64,000 nucleotides of DNA, taken from the NCBI RefSeq assembly GCF_001571385.1, contig NZ_BCNW01000001.1, forward strand, positions 1,488,001-1,552,000. Reading direction: 5' to 3'. A program made the translations under genes and the position numbers. This stretch comes from Methanofollis ethanolicus (GTDB taxonomy: Archaea > Halobacteriota > Methanomicrobia > Methanomicrobiales > Methanofollaceae). The notes below the pieces were generated by a model. It was not told the origin of the DNA, searched no databases, and saw nothing but the letters and a program-made list of their open reading frames with translations. Shown here one piece after another: positions 1-8,587 of the stretch; position 1 is the stretch's first letter, and each line of letters opens with the position of its first letter.

Positions 1-568
1 GATGGTGAGTGCATTTTCCGGCAATGTTGCGCAGGACCAGACGCTTGCACCCCAGGTTACTCTTTCTGCATCGTACATATGCAGCATTACGGATACGGAT
101 AAGACGAATTCGGTTCCCGATCATCCTGCTTCCTTTAAGCCGAACAATGGGATCGAATTCCGTCTTTCGGGCGGGGATTCCTTTTCACTGCGGGATATTA
201 CCGTCCAGTTGAAAAACGGGGACAGCGTGATTAACTTCGACATGAACACCCGACTCAACAGCACTGCTGCGGCAGTCGATACTTCGAAGATGGAACTGCT
301 GAAAAATTCCTTCGGCAATGACACCTATTTCGCACGTCCGGGAAAAGGCGATGAACTGATCACCGTTGGTGACTCTTTCAGGATTGTCGCCGACAACTGT
401 TACGACAACACGCTCTCCGCCGATACGACGAAGGGACGGTTCCTCACCTGGTCTCCCGAGGGTTCTGGCGGCACGTTCAAGGTACAGGCCAATGTGCCCT
501 TTGATTACACGATCACCGACCAACTGAGCGGCAAGCCCATACAGAGGGGTACGCTCATCATACGGTGA
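1..568 (+). CDS. archaeal type IV pilin-like protein, 5' end cut by window
   Basis: Secreted or surface pilin-like subunit of the archaeal Pilin_N (DUF1628) type. The reading frame is open at the left edge, so the true start and most of the hydrophobic N-terminal helix lie outside. The visible start, VSAFSGN, matches the end of that helix in the next two genes (VSSFSGG, VSSFATA). The rest is a soluble beta-rich-looking domain of about 180 residues ending in QRGTLIIR, a C-terminal strand typical of these pilins. It stands 27 bases before the next pilin gene on the same strand, so the genes probably form an operon. Family known to be cleaved by a prepilin peptidase; the specific pilus is unknown. 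Confidence 0.75.
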   Translation, partial: MVSAFSGNVAQDQTLAPQVTLSASYICSITDTDKTNSVPDHPASFKPNNGIEFRLSGGDSFSLRDITVQLKNGDSVINFDMNTRLNSTAAAVDTSKMELLKNSFGNDTYFARPGKGDELITVGDSFRIVADNCYDNTLSADTTKGRFLTWSPEGSGGTFKVQANVPFDYTITDQLSGKPIQRGTLIIR

Positions 569-595
569 GGCTACTTTCAGAATAGGTGAATGACA

Positions 596-1318
596 ATGTG
601 CAGAGAGAGAATAAGCCCTGAAGCGGAGAGACCCTTCCTCTTTTTCATCGAAAGAGAGAGTGCGGTCTCTCCCGTGATCGGGGTCATGCTCATGCTTGTC
701 GTGACGATCATCGTCGCCGCTCTTGTCAGCAGTTTCTCAGGTGGCCTGAGCGATTCGGCCGAACCGGCACCGACTACGGCATTCGACATCAGCATACGTG
801 CCGGGGACGCAGTTGGGAACGGGGCGAAAACTAATGCGCCCGGCCCTGCCCCCGAATGCGTGGTGCTGACCATGGTCTCCGGAGATACGCTGAATTCCGC
901 GGACCTCAAGATCATTACCACCTACACGGTCCCTGAGACCTATAACGGGGTTCCTCTGGCGAATGCGGGGAAGGTCATCAAGCACACGCTGGACGGTGCG
1001 ATCGGTCAGACCGACAAGTGGGATGAGAACTCGGATCCGTTTATTCCTCAGGTCAACGGGTATAATCTTGAAAGTGCTGGTTTAAGCTGCCTGACTCCCG
1101 GATATGGGATGGTTGGCAAAGGTAAGCCGTACTTCGGTACCTGCCTCTTCAAGGCAGGCGAACCGTACTGGTTCAAGGACCGTAATCCGTTCCTCGGCTT
1201 CGACGTGACCGATCGGACGGCATACGGGTTCCAGGAGGGGTCTGTCGTCCACGTGACGATCGTCCACACGCCAAGCGGTCAGACGGTGTATGATAGGGAT
1301 GTGGTGGCGACATGGTGA
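596..1318 (+). CDS. archaeal type IV pilin-like protein
   Basis: Second pilin-like gene. Residues about 22-50 hold the signature SAVSPVIGVMLMLVVT followed by a hydrophobic stretch ending VSSFSGG, the class III signal/assembly helix of archaeal DUF1628 pilins. The remaining ~190 residues form an exported domain ending in a strand-rich tail. Two ATGs are possible (590 and 596); AGGTGA at 584-589 touches the first but sits six bases before the second, so 596 is preferred. The stop overlaps the next pilin start by 7 bases, which suggests translational coupling. Role in a pilus or adhesin is inferred from the family. Confidence 0.85.
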   Translation: MCRERISPEAERPFLFFIERESAVSPVIGVMLMLVVTIIVAALVSSFSGGLSDSAEPAPTTAFDISIRAGDAVGNGAKTNAPGPAPECVVLTMVSGDTLNSADLKIITTYTVPETYNGVPLANAGKVIKHTLDGAIGQTDKWDENSDPFIPQVNGYNLESAGLSCLTPGYGMVGKGKPYFGTCLFKAGEPYWFKDRNPFLGFDVTDRTAYGFQEGSVVHVTIVHTPSGQTVYDRDVVATW

Positions 1319-2007
1319 TACAGAAGATGCAGGAATGGGAACACGCAGTTTCTCCGGTCGTTGGGGTGATGCTGATGCTCGTCGTGACGATCATCATTGC
1401 GGCGGTCGTCAGTTCCTTTGCAACCGCTCTTACCGGCGATGTCGAGACGGGATCGGACGCACGGGTGGACCTGGTCGGAATATCTTCCGGAGGAGGTCAA
1501 CCAAGAACATTTGAGCAGATCGGGGTCGTCTTTAAGAATAGCGGCGGCGGCACCCTGGACCTTCGGAACCTGAAATTCTATATGACCGGTAGTACGGGCG
1601 CTCAGGGAGCGTTTACGCTGACTTATGATGACCCTGTCAGCCTCGAATATGTTGAGGGCAGCCCTTACCTGAAAGGATCATGGAGATCTCGTGTTACGCT
1701 TACCAAAAATGCAACCGGATACCGGATGCAGAAATTCGGCAGCGGCCTGACCCTTGAGGAACTGAAAGACCCGATCGTGGAGCCAGGGGAGAGGTTTATC
1801 ATCTACAGTGAATTTTACATGGCGCCTTCATATTCTCCTTCATCGCAACTCGGTTTCAAGGTTGATCGCGGGGACCCGGACGATCCCATCGATACCTGGG
1901 CAAGCGGTGCAATCGCTATCGATGGCGGCAGTGCATATACTCTCTCTGATCTCAAGACCGGCGTGGTGTACTCCTCCGGGTACCTGGAGCCTGAGCATAT
2001 ATTCTAG
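1312..2007 (+). CDS. archaeal type IV pilin-like protein
   Basis: Third pilin-like gene, 231 residues. The N terminus carries EHAVSPVVGVMLMLVVT and a hydrophobic helix ending VSSFATA (residues about 9-38), nearly the same as the upstream paralogue, while the exported domains differ. This is usual for paralogous pilins that share one assembly machine. It overlaps the preceding gene by 7 bases and is the last intact gene of the cluster; a decayed relative follows. The cut site and partner peptidase cannot be seen here. Confidence 0.85.
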   Translation: MVIQKMQEWEHAVSPVVGVMLMLVVTIIIAAVVSSFATALTGDVETGSDARVDLVGISSGGGQPRTFEQIGVVFKNSGGGTLDLRNLKFYMTGSTGAQGAFTLTYDDPVSLEYVEGSPYLKGSWRSRVTLTKNATGYRMQKFGSGLTLEELKDPIVEPGERFIIYSEFYMAPSYSPSSQLGFKVDRGDPDDPIDTWASGAIAIDGGSAYTLSDLKTGVVYSSGYLEPEHIF

Positions 2008-2054
2008 TCGTGCTGATACGATCTGCCGGGAGGGGGAAATCCCCTCCTTGATCT

Positions 2055-2256
2055 GTGATGATCGTCATGGCCGCGTGCTCGCGGCAGTCGTTGGTCCGTT
2101 CTACGGCCACTGACGTGGTCCTACCAAAGCATCTGTCCCCTCTCGGCCATGCCGGTCATAGAGGGGAGAAACCACCTCTACGCCCCCCTGGAGTACAAGG
2201 TCATCGACAAGAACAGCGGCAAGGCGATCCAGACAGGGTCTTTCGTGCTCAGGTGA
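2055..2256 (+). pseudogene. decayed fourth pilin gene
   Basis: Directly after the third pilin gene, short stretches still resemble a pilin but in different frames. Bases 2055-2105 give a helix-like VMIVMAA in one frame and VLAAVVGPFYGH in another. From about 2113 a third stretch runs to a TGA at 2254-2256 and ends KNSGKAIQTGSFVLR, which mirrors the end of the first pilin (QLSGKPIQRGTLIIR). The middle domain is missing and at least one frameshift is needed to join the pieces. I read this as the remains of another tandem pilin copy. Confidence 0.5.
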
Positions 2257-2383
2257 GCAAACAGACATTTTTCCTCTTTTTTGACACGTCGGATCGTCGG
2301 ACACGTGCCGTTCTTTCTCTTCATCGAAGAGAAAAATGAGACGGAGGGAAGATGGAGGGGGTGAATGAAAAAAGGGAGTATTA

Positions 2384-3592
2384 TCAGGCCTTCACCCTGA
2401 AGTCGAGGACTGCCGTACCGTTCTCATCCTGAAGGGAGAGGCGGTCCCCCTCGAGGGTATAACTCTTCACCGCTTCAAGGAGGCCAAGGTAGGTACTCTC
2501 CTGCTTCATGATCCCCTCGGGCTCCGCGCAGGTCATCTTCGTAGACCCTGCCGGGCCGAATGTCAGGGACGACCCCGAGAGGTTGTACGAGGCAAAGTAG
2601 CGGTTGCACCCGGCAGACCCGGCGACCTTCCCGTCCTCCCCGAAGATGGCGGTGATCTCCGACCCTGCGATGACCGAACTGACGGCGTCGCCGGTGTGGA
2701 GAGACTCAAGGGTCCAGTTCGTCCCGACAAGGGGCTTCGGTTCCGGAGGGGCGGCCTTTGCAAACATCAGGACCTTCGTGCCGTTTGCGTCCAGCAGGGT
2801 CAGTTCCTCTCCCTCGATGGAGAAGGAGGCAACCGTTCCAAGAAGCCTGAGGTAGGTGCTCTCCTGCTCCATCACGCCCGGTTTCTCGCAGTACATCTCG
2901 GTGGACCCGAGTGCGCCGACCGTCATCTCTGCACCGTCCACGGTGTACGACCCGAAGTAGTGGTTGCATCCGGCCGAACCCGTGACCTTCCCGTCCTCCC
3001 CGAAGACGGCGGTGACGGTCGTGCCGGCGATGACCGAACTGATGGCATCGCCGGTGTGATAGGACGCGAGGGTCCATTCTGTCCCGACAATGGGTTCGGG
3101 TGCGGGCGGCACATGCTTCTTGAAGACCAGGACAGCGGTGCCGTTCCCGTCGAAGAAGGTCAGGGTCTCGTCCCTGACCTCATAAGTCTTCACCGTGCCG
3201 AGGAGGCCGAGGTACGCGCTCTCCTGCTCCATCACGCCCGGTTTCCCGCAGTACATCAACGTCGAGACTGCGGGGCCGAAGGTGATCGCCGTGCCGTTCA
3301 CCGTGTATGAAGCGGAGTAGCGGTTGCACCCGGCCGAACCGCCGGCCGTGGTGTTCTCGCCGAAGGTAAGGGTGACCGGCGTTTCTTCGAGGGCGTTCAC
3401 CATCGAACCGTTCTGTGCGTACGAGACGAGGTCCCAGGTTGTGCCGTCCAGGTCGATCCCCTGGACAGTTTCATTATCCTTCTCGCCAGGTGCCTGCCCC
3501 GTACATCCGGCGGCAAGGAGACACGCGGCAAGGACGAGGGCCGTACCCGCCAGGGGCAGGGCCTTTCGCATGGTGTCCTTCATAGATCGCAT
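2384..3592 (-). CDS. lipoprotein with three META/HslJ-like repeats
   Basis: Secreted lipoprotein of about 402 residues. A signal peptide with lipobox LLAAGC puts the lipidated Cys near residue 29. Three repeats of roughly 115 residues follow, each with a GTxWxLxSY start, a GSAGCNxY or GSAGCNHY core, an MEQES/MKQES xYLxLL segment and a final ExLTLxDxNGTxVLxF strand. This is the META/HslJ fold, known in bacteria from a heat-shock protein linked to novobiocin resistance; the role here is unknown. The repeats are closely alike, which points to recent internal duplication. The start at 3592 is chosen because a TATA-like box at 3614-3622 would start RNA almost at this ATG; 3583 is an alternative. 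Confidence 0.8.
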   Translation of the reverse strand: MRSMKDTMRKALPLAGTALVLAACLLAAGCTGQAPGEKDNETVQGIDLDGTTWDLVSYAQNGSMVNALEETPVTLTFGENTTAGGSAGCNRYSASYTVNGTAITFGPAVSTLMYCGKPGVMEQESAYLGLLGTVKTYEVRDETLTFFDGNGTAVLVFKKHVPPAPEPIVGTEWTLASYHTGDAISSVIAGTTVTAVFGEDGKVTGSAGCNHYFGSYTVDGAEMTVGALGSTEMYCEKPGVMEQESTYLRLLGTVASFSIEGEELTLLDANGTKVLMFAKAAPPEPKPLVGTNWTLESLHTGDAVSSVIAGSEITAIFGEDGKVAGSAGCNRYFASYNLSGSSLTFGPAGSTKMTCAEPEGIMKQESTYLGLLEAVKSYTLEGDRLSLQDENGTAVLDFRVKA

Positions 3593-3613
3593 GAGTAGGA
3601 GTGAATCCCCTCG

Positions 3614-3622
3614 ATACATATA
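3614..3622 (-). promoter_or_regulatory. TATA-like box of the META lipoprotein
   Basis: On the minus strand the sequence reads CTTATATGTA. Its centre is about 26 bases before the ATG at 3592, the usual archaeal TATA-to-start distance, so the mRNA may be nearly leaderless. Inference from spacing only. Confidence 0.4.
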
Positions 3623-3660
3623 AGATCCCATGACTGCGAGAAAATTCGCACCTATACATT

Positions 3661-5586
3661 TCAGGATTTGCAATCTGGGCGATTATTGGGGTTTTCTGTG
3701 TGGCGTCCTCCCGGCCAGTACAACCTTGCGGCATTTCCTACGACGAAGACAGAACTGACGTGGTGGAGGACAGCCGCAAGGACAGGATTGAGCAGACCGG
3801 CGGTCGCGAGAGCGAGGCCGATAGTGTTGAAGCCCACTGCCCAGGCATAGTTCTGCCTGATCACCTGTTTCATCGCCCTGCCTGCGGCCAGGACCTCCGG
3901 GACCGCGGCAGGGTCGTCGCCCAGGACGACGATCTCGGCCGACCGCACCACGAGGCCCGGGTTGCGGTGGCCGCCGATAGCGATCCCGACGTCCGCCGCT
4001 GCGAGGGCCGGGGCGTCGTTGACGCCGTCGCCGACCATCACCACGCGGCCGCTTACCTGGAACGTCTTCACCAGAGCGGTCTTGTCCTCAGGCCGGCACC
4101 CGGCATGGTACTCGTCGGCACCGATCGCGGCGGCGACCCGCCGCGCCTCTCCCTCTTCCCCGTCGCCGGTGGCCAGCACCACGCGGCTGATCCCGCACGT
4201 CCGCACCGCGTCGGCAAACCCGCCCACGGTCTCCGGGAGAGCGTCCCTGATCACGAAGACTCCCTGCGGTTCGCCCTCGACGGCAAGCCAGACCGCCCTC
4301 CCTTCATACTGTACGGGGGGCAGGGTGATGCCGGCTGCCTGAAGGGTTTCGCCGCTCCCGACAAAGACCGATTGCCCGTTGACGACCGCCCGTACCCCCT
4401 GACCGGGGAGTTCTTCGCTCTTGATCACCTCGGGCAGGGCGCCGGTCCCCTCAGACACCGCATAGATCGTGATCGCTGTTGCGATCGGGTGAGAAAACCT
4501 GGCCTCGACGGCGGCCGCCTTTCTCAGCACGTCCTTTCTGTCGGTGCCGTTGAGCATGATGAGGCCCCCCACGTCTGGTTCGGCCCGCGTGAGGGTGCCG
4601 GTCTTGTCGGTCACCAGGGTCTCGGCCCCGACCAGGCGCTCGAGGGGTTCGCCGCCCCTGGTGAGGACATGCTCACGGGCCAGGCGTCCGATTGTCGCTG
4701 CGAAGGCGGCCGGGGTGGCCAGGGCCCAGGCACAGGGACAGGCCACCGAGAGGGCGGTCGCCGGGAGGTCGAGGCTGCCGGTGACAAGGTAGAGGAGCCC
4801 GGCATACGCGGTCACCCCGATGAGGAAGACCTGGACCATTGTCTCGGCACGCCGCTGTGTCTGCGACTTCTCGGCAAGGCTTCCCTGGATCTCTCGCGTG
4901 ACCACCGCAAGGTAGGTGTCGTCTCCATCCCGTGTTGCCCTGACATGGAGAGGTGCCGAGAGATTGAGGGTGCCTGAGGTGACCTGGCTTCCCGCTTCTT
5001 TGAAGACCGGGTAGGGTTCGCCGGTGACTGCGGACTCATCGACCGAGGAATACCCCTCGGTGACCTCGCCGTCGACCGGGACCATCGCCCCCTTCGGGAC
5101 GATCACGAGGTCGCTGGCAGAGACCTCGTGTACCCCGACTTCCCTGACGGTGCCGCCGTCAAGCACCCGTGCCGTCTGTTTTCCTTCTTTGACCAGTCCC
5201 TCGATCCGCGTACGGTTCTTCTTGATGATGGACGCGGCGATGAAGAGACCCAGGCCGACGACCCAGGCGACCAGCGCCCCGCTGAGAGGTTGGCCGTCGA
5301 GGAAGGTGACGACCATCACGGCGACGATGAGGAGTTCGGCACTGACGCGGTGCATCATGAGGACGCTCCTGAGCAGCCCTTCGGCGTACAGCACCAGGCA
5401 GAAGAGATAGGTGACCACCCCGATCGAGACGAGGAGAGGGGAACCAGAGATCAGGTCGCCGGCAAAACAGAGGGCCGGGATAAGGGCGGCAATGACTCGC
5501 AGGAGCATGGTATCGTGGTTCGGGCTGATGGCGCCGAGCAGTGCGTCGACCTTCTTGAAAAATGCGATTGTATGGGGTCCTGGCAT
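3661..5586 (-). CDS. P1B-type heavy-metal translocating ATPase (second of tandem pair)
   Basis: Membrane metal-export ATPase of 641 residues. It has an actuator-domain TGEP motif, the membrane metal-site motif CPC, the phosphorylation site DKTGTLT, the nucleotide-binding HP pair (SHPIATAI), GDGVNDAPAL, and a last membrane region with HHVSS and GNAARL. No N-terminal metal-binding domain is seen. CPC plus FN and HxxSS residues in the last helices lean towards a Cu-like P1B subgroup, but the metal is not certain. The ATG at 5586 starts a protein in line with the family; longer forms would run into the upstream ATPase gene. It lies 106 bases after that gene in the same direction. Confidence 0.88.
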   Translation of the reverse strand: MPGPHTIAFFKKVDALLGAISPNHDTMLLRVIAALIPALCFAGDLISGSPLLVSIGVVTYLFCLVLYAEGLLRSVLMMHRVSAELLIVAVMVVTFLDGQPLSGALVAWVVGLGLFIAASIIKKNRTRIEGLVKEGKQTARVLDGGTVREVGVHEVSASDLVIVPKGAMVPVDGEVTEGYSSVDESAVTGEPYPVFKEAGSQVTSGTLNLSAPLHVRATRDGDDTYLAVVTREIQGSLAEKSQTQRRAETMVQVFLIGVTAYAGLLYLVTGSLDLPATALSVACPCAWALATPAAFAATIGRLAREHVLTRGGEPLERLVGAETLVTDKTGTLTRAEPDVGGLIMLNGTDRKDVLRKAAAVEARFSHPIATAITIYAVSEGTGALPEVIKSEELPGQGVRAVVNGQSVFVGSGETLQAAGITLPPVQYEGRAVWLAVEGEPQGVFVIRDALPETVGGFADAVRTCGISRVVLATGDGEEGEARRVAAAIGADEYHAGCRPEDKTALVKTFQVSGRVVMVGDGVNDAPALAAADVGIAIGGHRNPGLVVRSAEIVVLGDDPAAVPEVLAAGRAMKQVIRQNYAWAVGFNTIGLALATAGLLNPVLAAVLHHVSSVFVVGNAARLYWPGGRHTENPNNRPDCKS

Positions 5587-5692
5587 GGTCCGATCATTCT
5601 CCGAAAATCGCGCATGGAAGGGAATGGAATGGGAATAGAGAGTCCTGGCAGACTCCTGTCCTGGATGCGCAGAAGATATCTGGGGCTTCGGG

Positions 5693-7633
5693 TTAGATGA
5701 AGGAGTCCCGACGATCGTTTGGATGAGTAGGGATATCCGAAGTTTTCCCGGACACACAGGCAGAGAAGCCCCGGTCCGCCCCGGCAAGACGCACCGAGTT
5801 TGCGAGGACTACGAGGGTCCCGACCTGATGGGCGATGGCGGCGGTCGCCGGGGAGATGAGCCCTGCCGCGGCACACCCGGCCATCACCGCCGCAAACCCG
5901 AGGGCAAAGACGACGTTGGCGGTGATGGTCCTGCTGGTCCGCCGGCCGAGGCGGAGGAACCAGGGGAGGGCGGTGATCCCGCCGCGCATCAGGACCACGT
6001 GTGAAGTTTCAAGGGCGACGGTGTCCTCGCGTGACCCGATGGCCACCCCGATCTCTGCCTGAGCGAGGGCGGGGCCGTCGTTGGTGCCGTCGCCGACAAA
6101 GCAGACGGTGTGCCCTTCGTCCTGGAGGGCTTTGATATGCTCCAGTTTTTCGGCAGGGAAGAGTCCGGCCTTCACCTCGCCGACACTGATGCCGATCTGC
6201 GCCGCGACGTTCATGGCCGCGGCCTCGTGGTCGCCGGTGAGGATGACGACCTTCTCCGCCCCCTCAGCCCTGATGGCCGAGACCACCCTTGCCGCCTCAG
6301 GGCGGACCTGGTCCTCGACCCTGACGACTCCGGCGAATTCACCGTCGCGGCCCACGTACAACGGCGTGGCGCCGGTGCGTGCGATTGCCGTCCCTGCCCC
6401 GGCGGCGGCAGGGGGAATGACGACCCCGGCCTGCTCCATCATCCGGGCATTGCCGATGACCACAGTGCCAGCCAGGGTCAGGGCCTCCACGCCCATGCCG
6501 TGGGTGAGGCGGGCCTCGCTCTGCGCCGGGACATCGATGCCGGCCCGCTCTGCGGCGGCCATGACCGCCCGCGCGAAGGGGTGGGGCGAGCCGCGCTCTG
6601 CCGCGGCAGCAAGCCCGAGGAGGGTGTGTTCGTCCACGCCGTCGGCTGGCACCATCCCGGTGACGGCGGGGGTTCCCCTGGTGAGGGTGCCGGTCTTGTC
6701 GAAGATGCAGGTGTCCACCCGTGCGGCGGCCTCGAGGTATTCGCCGCCCTTGACCAGGACGCCCTTCTTCGCGGCGGCGCCGGTCGCGGCCAGGACCGCT
6801 GAGGGCGTGGCGAGGAGGAGCGCACACGGGCAGGCGACGATGAGGAGGGTGATCGCCCGGTGCAGGTCGCCGGTCACGGCCCAGACCGCCGCGGCGACGG
6901 CGAGGACGACCGGCGTATAGACGGCGGCGAAGCGGTCGATGAAGGGGCGGGCAGGCGGGCGGCATTCTCCGGCCTCTTTCACGAGGGTGACGATCTTCCC
7001 GTAGGTCGAGTCCTCGCCTGCCCTGCTCACCAGCACCTCCAGCGTCCCGTCGAGGTTCACGGTTCCGGCATAGACGTTCCCGCCGGTCCCTTTCTCCACC
7101 GGCGTGCTCTCGCCGGTCAGCCTGGACTCGTCAATCCCCGAATTTCCGACGACGACCGTCCCGTCGACAGGGACCAGGTCGCCGGGCCTGACCAGCACCA
7201 CGTCGCCTGCGACGAGGTCGTCGGTCCGCACCTCGGTCCACTCGTCTCCGTCCTTGCGGTGGGCGTGGCTCGGGTTTGCGACGGCGATCGCCTCGATGTC
7301 TCTCTTCGAGCGGTTGAAGGAGAACTCTTCTGCCATCTCACCGATGGCCATGATCAGACCGACTTCGGCGGCGGCAGTGTACTCACCGATGAGGACGGCC
7401 GCCACGATGGCGAGGATGGCAAGTTCGCCCACATTCCGCTCTCTCCGTGCGAGGCCCCGCACCGTCTCGACGACGAAGGGAGTCGCGGTGAGGAGGAGGG
7501 AGGCGATGGTGAGGGCGGTCACGAGGAGGGACGGGATGGCCTGGATGTATCCGCCGATCAGTGCGACGGCGAGGAGGAAGGCGGCAAGGCCGATCCTGGC
7601 CGTCTCCCCGGTGCACCATGATGGTCTCTGCAT
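5693..7633 (-). CDS. P1B-type heavy-metal translocating ATPase (first of tandem pair)
   Basis: Membrane P1B ATPase, 646 residues. Motifs in order: TGEST in the actuator domain, CPC in the transport helix, DKTGTLT phosphorylation site, PHPFARAV for nucleotide binding, GDGTNDGPALA, and a last helix with HQVGTLVVLANSVRL. It has no soluble N-terminal metal-binding domain. The helix motifs look closer to the Zn/Cd/Pb exporters (CadA/ZntA) than to Cu pumps, though the key Asp of that group is not obvious in the last helix. GGGAG-type ribosome binding sequence precedes the ATG at 7633, only 9 bases after the MarR gene, so both are probably one transcript. Close but not identical paralogue of the following ATPase. 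Confidence 0.9.
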   Translation of the reverse strand: MQRPSWCTGETARIGLAAFLLAVALIGGYIQAIPSLLVTALTIASLLLTATPFVVETVRGLARRERNVGELAILAIVAAVLIGEYTAAAEVGLIMAIGEMAEEFSFNRSKRDIEAIAVANPSHAHRKDGDEWTEVRTDDLVAGDVVLVRPGDLVPVDGTVVVGNSGIDESRLTGESTPVEKGTGGNVYAGTVNLDGTLEVLVSRAGEDSTYGKIVTLVKEAGECRPPARPFIDRFAAVYTPVVLAVAAAVWAVTGDLHRAITLLIVACPCALLLATPSAVLAATGAAAKKGVLVKGGEYLEAAARVDTCIFDKTGTLTRGTPAVTGMVPADGVDEHTLLGLAAAAERGSPHPFARAVMAAAERAGIDVPAQSEARLTHGMGVEALTLAGTVVIGNARMMEQAGVVIPPAAAGAGTAIARTGATPLYVGRDGEFAGVVRVEDQVRPEAARVVSAIRAEGAEKVVILTGDHEAAAMNVAAQIGISVGEVKAGLFPAEKLEHIKALQDEGHTVCFVGDGTNDGPALAQAEIGVAIGSREDTVALETSHVVLMRGGITALPWFLRLGRRTSRTITANVVFALGFAAVMAGCAAAGLISPATAAIAHQVGTLVVLANSVRLAGADRGFSACVSGKTSDIPTHPNDRRDSFI

Positions 7634-7642
7634 CTTTCTCCC

Positions 7643-8059
7643 TCACATCAGTTTGTTGATCTTTTTGAGTGCCGAGATGAAGACCCCGGTCTCCATGTCG
7701 TTGAGGGCCGAGGCGATCTCGCCTGCCAGGTGGAGATGATGGCGGTGATGGTCGAGGAACGCCTCTTCGCCTCTGGGGGTGAGTTCGATGATGTATGCGC
7801 GGCGGTCCTGCTCCGAGGGCGTCCGCCTGGCATACCCCCCCTTCTCCAGGCGGTCGACGGTGACCGTGGTCGTCCCGGTGGTCACGCCGAGACGTTCGGC
7901 AAGGTCTTTCATCTTCATCCGGCCGTAGTTGCCGATGATCTCGATCGCATGCGCCTCTGAGACGGTCAGGGGGCCCGACTGGATGACCGACGTCTCCCAT
8001 GATGCAAAGCGGTCGAAAAATTCTACGAGTTCCTGGTTGAGTTCTTCGATGGTGTCCAT
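7643..8059 (-). CDS. MarR-family transcriptional regulator
   Basis: Winged-helix regulator, 138 residues from the ATG at 8059, which has AAGGA upstream. The DNA-binding part includes MKDLAERLGVTTGTTTVTVDR, a typical MarR recognition helix region, and the wing segment with EQDRRAYIIELTPRG. A His-rich stretch near residues 100-108 (HHRHHLH) could bind metal, as in zinc-sensing AdcR/ZitR relatives; that is inference. It is the first gene of an operon with two P1B ATPases, so a metal-responsive repressor of metal export is the simplest reading. Palindromic sequence lies directly upstream. Confidence 0.85.
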   Translation of the reverse strand: MDTIEELNQELVEFFDRFASWETSVIQSGPLTVSEAHAIEIIGNYGRMKMKDLAERLGVTTGTTTVTVDRLEKGGYARRTPSEQDRRAYIIELTPRGEEAFLDHHRHHLHLAGEIASALNDMETGVFISALKKINKLM

Positions 8060-8071
8060 GATGCTCAGTCC

Positions 8072-8119
8072 TTCAAATAATATCCTATTCAAATATTTTG
8101 AATCTCTTACTATTTGAAT
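8072..8119. promoter_or_regulatory. palindromic operator array before marR/P1B ATPases
   Basis: Four copies of the half-site TTCAAAT/ATTTGAA lie in 48 bases: 8072-8078, 8088-8094, 8097-8103 (inverted) and 8112-8119 (inverted). The middle two form the near-perfect palindrome ATTCAAATATTTTGAAT at 8087-8103. The array is 13 to 60 bases before the regulator start, where the promoter must be, so it is a good candidate for autoregulation by the MarR protein. Confidence 0.6.
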
Positions 8120-8587
8120 GTGCAGACTGTGGGGGGGGGCCGATAGGGTGTGTCCCGGCAGAGAGGCGTGTCATTTTTTTCGGTGTCGTCCTGGTCGTCA
8201 GGGACAGGAATCGATAGCGATTTCCTCCAGGGGCACTCTCACGCGAGGAGTTGCCGTGAAAACCACCGGGGTGGTTTTCAAAGAACTGCCTGACGTTTCG
8301 TTTCATGAACGATTCAAAAAAGGGCTTTGTTGAATCGGGCATGAGTCTCGGGGGACTCAAGCATACGCGATGAAAATTGTTTTTTGTGGTCTGCTGATCG
8401 ACGTGCCTTCCTCTACGCTTGCGCCGGGGGACTACCTCGAAGACCTTCGGTCTTCTCGTTGCCCCCGGACCCCCGCAGTGCGATAGGGCCGGGAAGGCGC
8501 GGAGATTCCATCTCTGAAAAAGGATGCTCAATGAGAGTCAGAGTCCCGTGCGAACCTGCAGAGTCGTTCTTCGAGATCATTTTCATG
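8120..8587. other. gene-free region with repeat fragments
   Basis: No convincing gene on either strand. It holds a perfect 10-bp hairpin at 8257-8280 (TGAAAACCAC and complement), a copy of the short R3 repeat at 8254-8310, and at 8405-8485 a GC-rich fragment (CGCCGGGGGACTAC ... CCCCCGGACCCCCG) that recurs at 8965, 20990 and 49600. Short open frames here have no family features. Confidence 0.6.
8254..8310 (-). repeat. R3 short repeat, copy 1
   Basis: Reverse complement closely matches 40328-40386: both have CATGAAACGAA, then CAGGCRGTTCTTTGAAAACC, then a GGTTTTCAYGG end. It includes a strong hairpin. A looser third copy is at 14371-14430. Function unknown. Confidence 0.55.

Noticed and set aside
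3700-4977. 425-codon plus-strand open frame
   Set aside because: Lies opposite the P1B ATPase, which has all family motifs; long antisense frames arise from high GC.
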